A DNA stretch of 64,000 bases from Vicia villosa (taxonomy: Eukaryota; Streptophyta; Magnoliopsida; Fabales; Fabaceae): NCBI RefSeq assembly GCF_029867415.1, contig NC_081185.1, forward strand, positions 134,189,753 to 134,253,752, given 5' to 3'. Shown here one piece after another: positions 48,291-59,825 of this stretch. The notes beneath the pieces were generated by a model. The model searched no databases, had not been told where the DNA came from, and saw nothing but the letters and a program-made list of their open reading frames with translations. Position numbers and translations under genes: made by a program. How positions within the stretch are numbered: the stretch's first letter is position 1; each line of letters begins with the position of its first letter.

Positions 48291-51200
48291 ATGGATCTAG
48301 CTTCAGCAAAATGTGTAATCAACAGCATTTCTCGATTCATTCATTTAGTTTCGTGCCAAACAGTGAAGCCTATCCCTCTTCAGAAGAACTGTACTAATAT
48401 GGTTTCCGTTTTGCGGTGTTTGAAACCGGTGCTTGATGATGTTTTTGATTACAAAGTCCCTTTGGATGAGAATTTGTATAGAGAATGTGAAGAATTGGAT
48501 AAACAAGTTAATGAAGCTAGGGAGTTTATTGAAAATTGGAGTCCGAAGACAAGCAGGGTTCATAGTGTAAGCAGTTAGTTATTATTTGTACTCAAAGTAA
48601 TGCGGTTATTGTTTCAAACTTTTTAGGATCCGGTTCCTCTTTGTTTTGAACATGGCTGAAATTGGATTTAAACCTCTTTAACTGTTGTTGTTTGGGATTG
48701 TTATTTTTCAGGTTCTTCAAAGTGGAGAACTGTTAATAATGTTACAGGACACTGCACTTAGGATTTGTCACATAATTGATAGATTCCATAAGTTAACTTC
48801 ATCTACCTCAGTTTTGAATAATCTTCAGGTATGTCCAAAATTTGAAACTACTTGTTTCCTGTTTTAGAATTTGGGTTGATCCTAACTTAACCCTACAAAA
48901 CCGGTTTGTAAAGGAAGGAATGTCATTCTTTATAAACTCATTTCTCGCCTTTTCTATATTTAATGTAGGATTTGGATTTTTCCCAATACACCCCCTCTCA
49001 CGCCAAGTACTATTAGGCTTGGTGGGTTGATATAAATGGTGGGTGTCTTGATGGATAGGCTCTGACACCATCTTAGAATTTAGGTGGTACCTAACTTAGC
49101 CCTTCAAAACCAGTTTGTAAGGCAAGGAAAGTCCGCCACTTATATAAACATATTTGCCGGCCATATCTTATCCGATATGGGAACATCTTGGTCATTATTT
49201 TCCCATACCTCTCCTCTCTCAAAAGAAAAGAATGAAGATAGTAAATGATACTACTGTATTTGGAAGGAATGTTTATGTTAAGTTATTTGTTGTGATGTCA
49301 ATCAATAGAGTTGTGAGGCTAATTGATAGCGACTTTTTTCAGCACCATATGCAGGAACTGAAGTGTCTTAAGAAGGAATCAACATCGGTCTATATAGAAG
49401 AAGTGCTGAGAAATCAAAAGGATAATACTAAGCCTAGCTATGAACGTCAAAGGGAAATTATAGAGTTACTTAATTTGACGTCAAACCAGGATCTACTGAA
49501 AGAAAGTATTGCTGTGGAAAAGGAAAGGTTGAATGCGGAAGTTAACAAAACAAAAGGGGAGTTGGATAAAATTAACCAAATTGTGAATCTTGTTTGCAGT
49601 TTACGTGATTATGCAATGAAAACTAAATGCCCTGAAGTCAAAAGTGATGTTTCAGTCCCAACGTACTTCCGATGCCCTTTATCGCTTGAACTCATGTTGG
49701 ATCCTGTTATTGTTGCTTCAGGTCAAACATATCAGAGACAGTCCATCCAAACTTGGCTTGATAACGGGCTGAATGTTTGTCCCAAGACTCATCAGACACT
49801 TAACCATGCAATTCTAATTCCCAATTATACGGTTAAAGCTATGATAGCAAGTTGGTGTGAAGAAAATAACATCGAACTTCCCCATCATTCAAAGCAGGGT
49901 AATTCTACCCAAAGTTCACCCCCCAAAGATTATTTATTGCATCAAGATTTAAATCGACTCTGTAGTTTTGGGTCTTCGCATAGCAGCAATTCCAATTCAA
50001 AATCATCTCTTCAAACCGGAAATGCATTTGAAAAGCAAAAGGGTGATGAGTTCTCCAGATTAAGCGGTGAAGGTGAGACAGAAATGTTTGAGCAACAATC
50101 TCAGGCTCATTCATGTAGTCATAGCAGAAGTGAGTCATTTTCAAGTTCTATTTCTAGTACTGATTATGTACCGTCAGTTTCAAAAAAGGTGTCACAGATA
50201 TCAAATAAGCAATCAAATGTGATGTCGTCTGGAGAAATTAATAATAATGTGTTTCTTGCTTATCCTGCAAATGAAGATGTTGCGAATTTTCCAACGGTAT
50301 CACAAGAGCAATTTCAAAGCCCTGGATCAAAAGCAACAACGTCAGGGATATCAAATAAACATCAAAATGTGCAGGAGAAGCATCAAAATGTGCAGGAGAA
50401 GCATCAAAACGTTCCAACGGTGTCAGGGGTATCGACTAAGCATCAAAGTGTGCTGTTGTCAGGAGAAACAAAGAATAGTGTGTTTCCTGCTTCTCCTGCA
50501 TATAAAGAATTTGGGAATTTTCCAACGGCATCACAAGAGCAATTTCAAAGCCCTGTATCAAAAAACGCAAAGACGCCAGAGATATCCAATAAACATCAAA
50601 ATGTGCTGGAGAAGCATCAACATGTTCCAACGGTGTCAGGGGTATCAAACAAGCAACAAAATGTACAGGAGAAGCATCAAAATGTTCCAATGGTGTCAGG
50701 GGTATCAAATAAGCAAGAAAATGTACAGGAGAAGCATCAAAATGTTCCATTGGTGTCAGGGTTGTCAAATAAACAACAAAATGTACAGGAGAAGCAGGAA
50801 AATGCACAGGAGAAGCATCCAAATGTTCCAGTGGTGTCAAGGATATCAAATAAGCATCAAATTGTGCAGGAGAAGCATCAAAATATTCCAACAGGGACAT
50901 CAAATAAGCAACAAAATGTGCTTCTGTCTGGAGAAATTAGTAATAGTGTGTTTCCTGCTTCTCCTGTAAATAAGGAAGTTGAAAATTTTCCAACGGTATC
51001 GCGAGAGCAATTTCAAAGCCCTGGATCAAGAAATGCAATGACGCCGGAGATATCAAATAAACATCAAAATGTGCAGGAGAAGCATCAAAATATTCCAACG
51101 GTGGTAGGGATATCACATAAGCCTCAAAATGTGTCGGGGATATCAAATCAGCATCCAAATGTGCAGGAGAAGCATCAAAATGTTCCAACGGTGTCAGGGA

Positions 51201-53585
51201 TATCAAATACGAATCAAAAAGTGCTTCTGTCTGGAGGAATTAATAATAATGTGTTTCCCGCTTCTCCTGCATATAAAGAATTTGGGAATTTTCCAACGGC
51301 ATCACGAGAGCAATTTCAGAGCCCTGGATCAAAAAATCATACGACAGAGAATGAAAATAATTACAACAACAATATTGTTTTTACTAGCCATTCAAGTTCA
51401 GAAGATGATGCCCATTCTGTTTCCAGCACAGAATCTGATAAATTGACCACCGCACATGTCGGTAAGTTGATTGAAGATCTACAAAGTCAATCAAAAGAAA
51501 CACAAGCTACTGCTGCCGAAGAATTGCGGCTTCTTACGAAGCATAACATGGAAAACCGTATCATTGTTGGGAAATGTGGTGCCATTATGCATTTACTTCC
51601 ACTGCTATATTCAGACATGAAGATAACACAAGAGCATGCTGTGACAGCTATACTGAATTTATCGATCAATGAAGACAACAAGACCTTGATTATGGAAGCA
51701 GGAGTCATAGAACCACTTATCCATGTTTTGAAGAATGGAAATAATGGTGCCAAGGAAAATTCGGCTGCAACTCTATTCAGCCTCTCAGTACCAGAAAACA
51801 ATAAGATGAAGATTGGTCGCTCTGGTGCTGTTAAAGCTTTGGTGGAGCTTCTAGCTTCTGGAACTATTAGGGGAAAGAAAGATGCTGCAACTGCTTTATT
51901 TAACCTATCAATATTTCACGAGAATAAAGCTCGGATAGTTCAAGCTGGAGCTGTGAAATTTCTGGTTAAGCTATTGGACCCTGCTGATGGAATGGTTGAC
52001 AAGGCTGTTGCTCTTTTGGCAAACTTATCAACAATCCCAGAGGGTAGAATAGAAATTGTACGTGAAAGGGGAATCCCCTTACTGGTTGAACTTGTGGAAT
52101 CGGGTTCTCAAAGGGGAAAGGAAAATGCTGCATCGATTGTCTTGCAACTTAGCCTTCATAGCCCTAAGTTTTGCACCCTCATTCTTCAAGAAGGAGCTGT
52201 ACCTCCCATAGTTGCATTGTCCCAGTTTGGCACGCCAAGAGCAAAGGAAAAGGTATGGAACCAGCTAACCCTCTTTCAGTTTGTAATCCATTTTGATTGT
52301 TAGATTTTTGTTAGTGTACATATATTGTCATTTTGCTGAATTTGGATGAGTTGTTATCCATCGATTTTGATTATTAGATTTTTGTTAATGTAAATATACT
52401 GTCATTTTACTGAATTTGGATGAGTTGTTATCCATCTATAGATAAAATAGAGTTTTTAGGAACACCAAATAAAGAACTACTAGATTTTAGCAACCTTATG
52501 ATCTCCTCAATTTGATCATTGTTCAGCATGGTTTTTTCCACCTTATGGGTTGTAGGGACAGATCTGGGTGCTCTAGGACCTGGTTTTTTGTTATTCATAT
52601 TTCCTGGTTTCCCATGGTGTTTCCAGCAAGTTTCTTGGGTGGGTGTACATCAGGACAGATTGAGACCATCAAAACTAGTTTGACCCGTTGAGTCGAAAAG
52701 AGGTGATTTGGATTGAATGAGAATCACCATAAACACCCTTCTGCCCCTGCTTTGGAGGCAGTGTGTTTTTAAGAATATTATTCTCCTATTCAAAGGTTGT
52801 CAAGATCGAGATCTTACATAAGATCGGAAGAAAATAGCAAGATCGTAAAATATAAAATTGAAGCTAAGATCGGAAGATCCTACCCAATTATTTTTATAAG
52901 ATCAAGAGGGGGTAACAAGATCGTAAAACATAAGATCGCAACAAAAATCGTAAGATCCTATTAAAATGAAAAAATAATAGTACATAGTTGAAATATTTTT
53001 ACATGATATATGTTAGTAGGCAAGTGTATTAGTGAGAAAATGACTCTTTCATATTATTTAGATATGTATGATTGAGTTTTAATACTTAATTACTACCACA
53101 TGGAATATTTGTTAGACATTAGGGACATATTTGATCAATTACTAGAATTATCACATGTCAATTAGTTAAAACAAACCCTACAAGTGAGATGTTTATTCTC
53201 TAAACCCTAAATCTAAAACTTCATCATTTCAAAAGGCACGCATTCATCCCCGCCGAACCGTAATTGTTTTGTCTCTGCATCTTGTCATCCTTCTCACTTT
53301 TAATGGTGGTGGCCGGAAAACGGCCAATCATGCCCGAAACTGACAAAGACCGCCGAAAATCAATGATTTTACAATTGTTTTCACAATTTGACTACAACAC
53401 GCGATTCTGCTTAAGATCGGGATCGTTGGTAGCGAGTGAGATTGTAAAATCTTATGATTTTAAGATCTAGATCAAGATCTTGACACCAAGTTAAAAGAAA
53501 CGAGAGAAGAATAATTCTAAATTGTATTGATTTGTGCGGATTTCTCTCTTAAATAGAGGCAGATATAAGAATAACTATACATGAA

Positions 53586-53680
<95 letters not shown>

Positions 53681-54319
53681 ACTTAGAAATATTCACAGAA
53701 CATTCTTAATAATATTATGCCACAGTTTTCAAGCCTTGTGATTTAATCATGATAATTAACACATTCGGTTTGTTGAAACTAAATGCTGAAATTTTACTTC
53801 CCAAGATATTACGTGCAGCATATCATTCTCTCTCCCTGCCATTTTCCCTAAGAAAATGAAGGAAATTATGAGTTCTGACTATCTAGTTTGCGTTTTTCTT
53901 GATAAATTTTCCCTTTGATTTGATACCTTCTAAGTAAGACGATGGGGAATTCTATCAGTATGTCTCCTATTAGGCACACTTGTTTAAGGTGTAGCCCGTT
54001 ACAAATGGCCCAACCCTAGCCTAGTTTGGAATTATGTGTAATGGAACACATAGAAGAAGAGCAGGTCAGTTATTTTTTAGGCAGAAGTTTGGTTCGAGTG
54101 AGGACTATGAAGTCCGGATACACCAAAATGGAAGAAGTATCGCTATCAGACATAGAGTCTGAAACATTGGTGGTCATGACATATAGTATCTCTGGTACTA
54201 AACATAATCCAAAATGTAGAACAAATACTAACATGTTGTTCACGTACATGCAGGCACAACAACTTCTCAGTCATTTTCGTAGTCAGCGTGAAGGAGCTAA
54301 CGGGAGGGGAAAATCATGA
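48291..54319 (+). CDS. PUB4: U-box/ARM-repeat E3 ubiquitin ligase (PUB4-like) with expanded repeat linker
   Basis: Four coding exons, 48291-48566, 48712-48828, 49343-52252 and 54254-54319, all GT-AG and phase 0, give about 1,122 residues; Arabidopsis PUB4 is near 830. Residues 1-230 are the U-box N-terminal domain (CVINSISRFIHLVSC, LIMLQDTALRICHII). The U-box is at about 236-310 (FRCPLSLELMLDPVIVASGQTY, NYTVKAMIASWCEENN), binding E2 enzymes. Residues ~410-800 are a repeat-rich linker. ARM repeats fill ~830-1115 (ILNLSINEDNKTLI, LFNLSIFHENKARI), for substrate binding, and the last exon gives QQLLSHFRSQREGANGRGKS. The start is the ATG after an apparent 5' UTR intron ending AACAG at 48285. PUB4-type ligases act in immunity, cell division and symbiosis signalling. 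The start of exon 3 could alternatively be 49355. Confidence 0.92.
50170..51345 (+). repeat. Coding tandem repeats in the U-box gene linker
   Basis: Two nested repeat levels. A 20-21-residue unit (about SNKQQNVQEKHQNVPTVSG) is repeated many times. A longer unit (SGEINNSVFPASP, FPTASQEQFQSPGS) occurs four times at about 50224, 50455, 50930 and 51225. The DNA repeats are in frame, with multiples of three, and both other frames stay open over long stretches. Confidence 0.9.
52291..52438 (+). repeat. 74-bp tandem duplication in U-box gene intron 3
   Basis: TTTTGATTGTTAGATTTTTG... is repeated once with a few changes, starting at 52291 and 52365. It begins just after the exon 3 donor site. Confidence 0.8.
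52793..53492. mobile_element. Inverted-repeat element with AAGATCG motifs in U-box gene intron 3
   Basis: The left end GTTGTCAAGATCGAGATCTT and the right end AGATCAAGATCTTGACACC are imperfect inverted copies. The left third repeats AAGATCGGAAGA and ATCGTAAGATCC. No transposase and no clear target duplication. A MITE of unknown superfamily is likely. Confidence 0.45.
53589..53679. repeat. (TA)n microsatellite in U-box gene intron 3
   Basis: About 90 bp of TA dinucleotides. Confidence 0.9.
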
Positions 54320-55054
54320 AGATAAACAATTTCGGTTATTTTGTTGCCCTTCACTTTCTCTTTCAGTTATTAAGGTCTGTAGGTTTACTTTCATTACTAA
54401 TTTTTTTATTCTTTTTAAATGTATACTTCGCAGTAGTGTCGAGGGTTTTATCTTACAGTTTTCACTTTTATTCTGTTGGTTTTAATGGCTTTGTTTCATT
54501 CTCATTGAAGAGGTGTGTTATATTAGGTAAGTTATTTCTGAAGCTTTAGCTTGGCGACAAAAGTTGAACTCTATTTTGCTAGAGTCAAGAGTCATAACTG
54601 GTGTGGTCCCTGGTCTTTTTTGTATATATATTTGTAAATATGGTATAAAATCTTGTGGTCTACCACAATTGTATTCAATCATGTGATCAATTCATGCTTT
54701 CACTCTGACTTGTATACCATATACTATATAATATACTAGTTGTTAGAGGTGTTTTAGACGCCGCTGCAGTTCAATCATGACAAAATAAATAGAGGTCTTA
54801 TTTAACAACGATTTAATTGTGACAGTATTTTAAAAGATCCAATTCAGCCACCGTTTAAACGTGATAAATTTTGGACCATGTGGGGTTGCTCGCCTTGTAC
54901 TCCCTCAAAACGGCCATGTTAATTGGTTATGCCGAGAGCGCTATTCAAATTGTTGGAAGGCTAGACATGTTAAGCTTGTTTGTTGAACATGTAAAGTTTG
55001 AATAACTGAATTAACCTTTACAGTGGGGACATTAGCTTGTGGTCATGTGTAATA
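54320..55054. other. U-box gene 3' UTR and intergenic
   Basis: The T-rich part to about 54760 probably holds the 3' UTR of the U-box gene. Small open frames here have no recognisable product. The remainder shows nothing that could be assigned. Confidence 0.45.
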
Positions 55055-55356
55055 TGATAGGAAGATTTCTATCAAAGCTAATAAAATTAGGGTTTCAACA
55101 ATAAAAGAGAAAAGACATTAAAAACAAACTAAGAAAATAGAGATAAAAAGATAACTTTGATTTCATTGATAATTTTGTCATCTCTCAATGAGTACATATA
55201 TAGTAGTAGTAGAGGATAATAACTAAAGGCCCAATAACTAATTAAAGCCCACCTCAATAGTATTTTAAGGTCCTAAGAACATTCTAAAAAGCATTACAAA
55301 TTAAATAACAATAATATAAATTATACTTCTAATTAATCATAATCCTTACTCTATCA
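55055..55356 (-). repeat. Left LTR of the gene-capturing retroelement
   Basis: 302 bp, from TGATAGGAAGATTTC to TACTCTATCA, direct repeat of 59522-59820 with a handful of differences. Confidence 0.9.
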
Positions 55357-55424
55357 TTGTCGCGGAGTTCACTTGAACCTTGTCTTCAAGGTTCTAAAAT
55401 TAGTCCCAGATTCCATTGCTTAAA

Positions 55425-56310
55425 CTAAATAATCATAACAGGAAATTTATCTTGAGTCACTGGTGGAATTGTTGCCATTGAGATCACCATGATTCTTATC
55501 TTTAACATGGTGGGATTCAGTGGTCCTGTTGCTTTACGCCTATACATAAGAGCCATACATGTTAAGACAACACCTAGTGGTCCTGTTTCTTTACGCCTAT
55601 ACATAAGAGCCATACATGTTAAGACAACAACTACCTTGGGATGTTTTTCTCCATAGATCTCTTCTGCCTTAGTTAATGCCTTTGTCAAATGCTCCTCTGC
55701 GTTATAGAAGTTACCTAAATGTGATTCAAGCTGTCCTAAAGCACACATGACCCCATCATTAAACCCTCCATGTTCATGTTACCACCTCCTAAGTATACAT
55801 TGACACTTTCTTTAAGGTCAACGACTCCTTCTATAACATTCTGGTAAATCGCTTTCGCCATTGAGTAGTTCTGCCTTGTTTTTTGGAACTCCGCATACGA
55901 TAGAGCAGCAGTGCCTTCGCATAGCTTCGTGCGTAGAGATATGTCAAAGTAAGGTTCATTTGATTTAATATCTCCCTTAACAAGTTCAATAAGCCCTTTT
56001 AGAGCTCTAGCACGAACATTCAGAGCTTCAAAATCTTCTATTTTCTCGTTCTCCACGAGCTCTATACATTTATCAGCCACTGCAGATGCCATATCATCCT
56101 GTTCCAACTCTAGATGAAGCCCAACCTGAGCTTCAAAGGCAGCAACTCTAATATCCAGGGCAGCGACATTTCCAGGAACACTTAAATGTGCAGTACTCAA
56201 AGGTCTAGATGTATTTCGAACAACGTTTCTTAAATTTGCAGGTATAAATACCGGATGATCTAAAATTGAATTTGAAAAATGATTGTTAGTTGAGCTAGAA
56301 CCACCATCCC
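55425..56310 (-). pseudogene. Captured TPR-protein fragment
   Basis: The minus-strand frame from about 56300 gives AALDIRVAAFEAQVGLHLEL, then CIELVENEKIEDFEALNVRA and AKAIYQNVIEGVV; a second frame (55748-55425) continues with LGQLESHLGNFYNAEEHLTKAL and AEEIYGEKHPKVVV. The helix-turn-helix pattern and YGEKHPKV wording are those of tetratricopeptide repeat proteins of the kinesin-light-chain-like type. The frame shifts near 55740. A short block, ALMYRRKETGPLGVVLTCM, is then duplicated. No introns are seen, which suggests capture from a spliced transcript. Confidence 0.6.
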
Positions 56311-56720
56311 ACTTGTCTTGCTGCCAGTACTCCAAACTTTTGTTAAAATCAACAGGTCCAAACATCTCAGCAAGCCCAACTAACTGCCCACTTGTATTAA
56401 CAAAGAACAAAAGGAAAATAGGGCAGCCACCAGGTTTCTGCTGAGCCTATTGGTAGGCGCCATCAGGCTTCTTGTTGCCGTTTTGTGTGCTGGCCCATAC
56501 ATTATACTTGATGCTTTTGTGAATGTCATCCTCACTATAAGACTTGATGACAAAAAATTTAGCATCAGTGTATTCTTCTAGAAAATCAGACTTGTTGTAT
56601 TGCTCACAGTCTGAAATATTAGAAGTCATCTCCTTCTCTTCATCAGCACTAACTAGCAAATTCTGCCCTTTCACAACAAGAACACTCGGTGCAAAAACCT
56701 TTTGGTTCTTGCCACCCTTG
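56310..56720 (-). pseudogene. Captured YTH-domain (ECT family) fragment
   Basis: The minus-strand frame gives [30 protein letters not shown] and, after one in-frame TAG near 56450, VNTSGQLVGLAEMFGPVDFN and YWQQDKW. These are the central motifs of the YTH domain, which reads N6-methyladenosine in mRNA. The aromatic-cage tryptophan of WAST is kept. The piece joins in frame to the reductase fragment upstream and to the TPR fragment downstream. It covers only part of the domain and is broken by the stop. Confidence 0.75.
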
Positions 56721-57211
56721 GCCCTAGGTGTACCAGCATTGGAAAGAGTTGGAGAAGCATGAGTAATCCATCTATGAGTCATCAAATGATAAGTCTTAAC
56801 AGAGATTCAATATCATGCTTGTGAATTCCAACAGAAACCCTCATTATCATATGTTGAGGCCTCTCAACAACAGTCCCATCAACTTTCAACATATAAGACC
56901 TCTCAAGGGTTTAATCCAAAGTAATCATAGTCAAAATCCCTGTCATAAATTATCTCACTGTTCAATCGAGTCGAATTCTCAATGATTATTTCATAGACAT
57001 CATCAGCAATCAACAGAGCTTTCTTCCCAGATCTATGATTAAAATAATTGTACATAATCTTCACAGTTGCAGAAAACGATTCCTTAGTGTTCTTATGCAG
57101 ATTCGAAACAACAATCCTAGCCGCCAAAGAAGCATAATCACGGTGGTTAGCCGTCATGTCGACGGCAGTTTCAGCGGCCAATTCATCGAGTTAACTAGTA
57201 GTCACACCTCT
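56721..57211 (-). pseudogene. RNR1: Captured ribonucleotide reductase large subunit fragment, second part
   Basis: The minus-strand reading gives TANHRDYASLAARIVVSNLH, LIADDVYEIIIENSTRLNSE, IIYDRDFDYDYFG and, after frame breaks, a stretch ending [18 protein letters not shown]. These are well-conserved parts of class I ribonucleotide reductase large subunit (R1), in normal order and without introns. One codon upstream of LDELAAE is TAA (57190s) where Gln is usual. The piece fuses to the YTH fragment at about 56720. Confidence 0.8.
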
Positions 57212-57216
57212 ATAAA

Positions 57217-58623
57217 TGATAAGTGCAAATTGTAGCTATTTTTGCATATACTTTTTAGTGCACTTATCGACTTTTTGTTGTTAATTTCAGTTGAATAAAC
57301 CCAACTTTTATGTAAATACGTTTAGTTTGTGTATACTTGTGTTTTTGATTCATTTATGTATCATTTGATAGTTTTCTATTCATTTTGTAGGTATTGAGGC
57401 GTATTTGGAGCATGAGCAATAAAGTGTCGAAGACATGGCTTCAAACGCGCGATTTTGAGCAACGGAAGCAACTAATCAACGAATAAATCTCAAAATCAAA
57501 TAAAAATAAATCATCAATTTAGTTGATATTCATTCATTATTTGATAGAGCATGGAATAAGCTTTCCAACGCTTCGAACCGGGCGCAAATCGGAGTTACGG
57601 TTCTCAAGTTATGGCCGAAACAATGCAAAAATTTTCTGCTACTGGTGTCACTCGCCGGGCGAAGGATTAGGCTCGCCGGGCGAGCCCGACTGGCCCAAAA
57701 ATGTGATTTGCTACTGCCTGGAGTCGCCGGGCGAACCATTTTAGTCGCCGGGCGAAGCAGTGTCGGCAGAAAACGCAATAAAGCTGTTGGAAATCATTTT
57801 TTCAAGGATGGTTGGATATTTTAGAGCTCCAATCCATCCAATAGCATTTTTTGAGTGGAAAGATGCTAGAAAACACATTGGAGCTGTCAAATGGATGATC
57901 CGGGGTTGAATCCTTCATCAATCGGAGCCGACAAACCGGGAGATTTTTGGGTTTTTCTTCTTTTCTTCTCTTTGTGGTTTCATTTGTGGGTTTTATGTAG
58001 ATCTACTATGATCTCATGTATATTTGTTGACTATTATGTTATATAAAGCTTGCTTTCATATTTTTATGGATTATTGTCTTAGATTGTTGCTTTGTTGCTA
58101 TGTGTTTGAGTTGCTATAGAGATGTAGGGCTCTAATGCTTATCTAGGATGATTTTCTATTAACTTAATTGCAGAGATGGATTAGGTTGATAATCACTTAG
58201 TGTCAGTGCTTAATGCGTCTGAGTGGTCGTGTTTGTCTGAGAGATCGACATTTACGGGAAGCTCGGATTTCTCATGTGTTGTTTAGGTGTCTGAGAGATC
58301 GTCACTTAGATAATGTTGTGGGTTGTGTTGTTGACATGTGGTAATATTGATAGGTTACAAGTTGAGTATATTCGGTCAATAAGTTTAAGTTTGTGAAGAG
58401 TAGATTATATGCAATACTTGATAGTTTCTTCTATCTAAAGAATGAATTCTTTTTGTGTTAATATTTACTTTTCCGTTTTCATATTTAAATTCATTCAAAA
58501 TCAAACTCATAACTATAGAAACTGTTGAACGGCAGTTCAATGCACTGATCCCTGTGGAGACGATAATTTTTCCCGGAGTAATACTTCCTAATTTTTGTTG
58601 CTTGCCGCTTTACCGCCTCAACA
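57217..58623 (+). mobile_element. Solo LTR inserted in the captured reductase fragment
   Basis: 1,407 bp from TGATAAGTGCAAATTG to CCGCCTCAACA, flanked by the 5-bp duplication ATAAA (57212-57216 and 58624-58628). It has TG...CA ends and no internal coding region, so it is most simply a solo LTR. It contains four CGCCGGGCGA palindromes (57652-57753). It splits the reductase reading frame between CAGVY and GVTTS. Confidence 0.75.
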
Positions 58624-58767
58624 ATAAACACCAGCACAAACCTTCTGAGAGACCAAAACAGGGTCACAGTGCTCAGTGCTTAAGTCGTAACTGAGTTTCT
58701 TCAAGTGCGTCGTAATCTTATCGAATTGAACAGTCTTTTGACGCCCGTCTCTCTTAACGACATACAT
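58624..58767 (-). pseudogene. RNR1: Captured ribonucleotide reductase large subunit, N-terminal part (ATP cone)
   Basis: The minus-strand frame gives MYVVKRDGRQKTVQFDKI, KKLSYDLSTEHCDPVLVSQK and VCAGVY, the ATP-cone start of plant R1. It is in frame with an unrelated upstream sequence (58768-59487), making a chimeric open frame. It stops at the solo LTR. Confidence 0.85.
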
Positions 58768-59487
58768 CTTGTATTGATTTGAGAGATTTTGGTTGGGGAA
58801 TTTGGTCGAACAGTTTTGGCGCAAGAGTGAAGAGATAGGTGTGAGAGAAATGGAAGCTAGGGTTGTTGTGTATTTATGACTAATTGATGAAGGTAATTTG
58901 ATAGGAGGAGAGGAAGGTAGAGGGTTTTCAGAAACCTTAGATGCCTGTTTCAAATGCGTCAGTTTTCGTTCCATGATGGGAGAAGGAGGCGATGGTTCAA
59001 AATCGTCGTCGCTATCCATGATTGATTCTGAGATCTGAAACAACACTTTTTTGAGTTGGTAAAAAAACGGCTTTTCCAAATCTCCTGGCTTGAGTTGTTT
59101 TTGTTTCTTTTTCTTAAAAGAGGAATGAGATACTTGGAGATACTTCTCAAAATCTCTTCTATTTCTAGAATGGATTTGATATTGATGATAAATTGTGGAA
59201 AAGGTGTTTATTGGTTGGAGTTGTTGATGATAATTATTATAGTAATATGAATAATGAGATGATGAATAAGACGAATATGGGTTGGCATTAGATGGATGTG
59301 GTGAATACCCATGATTTGGATACAAACTTGGTGATGATGATCCAACATGAGCGTAACAAGGTGTAAAAAGTTCCCATGGAAAAGATGGAAATGAAGATGT
59401 AGTAGGAGATGTAAAAGAAGGGTTTGTGGGAAAGGTGGGAGTAATACTCCATGGATGATATGAAGGTGTATGATAAGGATAATCCAC
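58768..59487 (-). CDS. Pro/Ser/Tyr-rich chimeric frame upstream of the reductase piece
   Basis: The open frame starts close after the right LTR and runs into the reductase N-terminus; the whole frame, 59487-58618, is 289 residues. The first ~100 residues are rich in Pro, Ser, Tyr and His (YHPWSITPTFPTNP, YSSYSSSHYSYYYNN). An apparently separate module begins MDSDDDFEPSPPSPIMERKL. I recognise neither. The first may be native leader sequence of the element and the second another captured gene piece. Whether it is translated is unknown. Confidence 0.4.
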
Positions 59488-59825
59488 AAGAGGATTTCAG
59501 TACATGGATGAAAGCACCAATTGATAGGAAGATTCCTATCAAAGCTAATAAAATTAGGGTTTCAACAATAAAAGAGAAAAGGCATTAAAAACAAACTAAG
59601 AAAATAGAGATAAAAAGATAACTTTAATTTCATTGATAATTTTGTCATCTCTCAATGAGTACATATATAGTAGTAGAGGATAATAACTAAAGGCCCAATA
59701 ACTAATTAAAGCCCACCTCAATAATATTTTAAGGTCCTAATAACATTCTAAAAAACATTACAAATTAAATAACAATAATATAAATTATACTTCTAAGTAA
59801 TCACAATCCCTACTCTATCATAATA

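Larger units (their letters stand above)
55055..59820 (-). mobile_element. LTR retroelement carrying captured host gene fragments
   Basis: Two ~300-bp LTRs (55055-55356 and 59522-59820), both TG...CA and nearly identical, are flanked by the 5-bp duplication TAATA (55050-55054 and 59821-59825). On the minus strand the right LTR is followed by ATTGGTGCTTTCATCC, a plausible primer binding site. The interior has no gag or pol. In minus-strand order it holds an unidentified Pro/Tyr/Ser-rich frame, the N-terminus of ribonucleotide reductase large subunit, more of that gene, a YTH-domain piece and a TPR-protein piece. A solo LTR (57217-58623) sits inside the reductase piece. Non-autonomous; orientation is inferred from the captured genes and primer site. 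Confidence 0.85.

Noticed and set aside
50247..50969. Long alternative frames on both strands over the U-box gene linker
   Set aside because: The coding repeats lack stops in other frames, so long shadow frames arise; none has its own conserved domain.
56721..58767. A working ribonucleotide reductase gene
   Set aside because: Only N-terminal pieces are present, with stops, no catalytic C-terminal region, a solo LTR inside and fusion to unrelated genes between LTRs.
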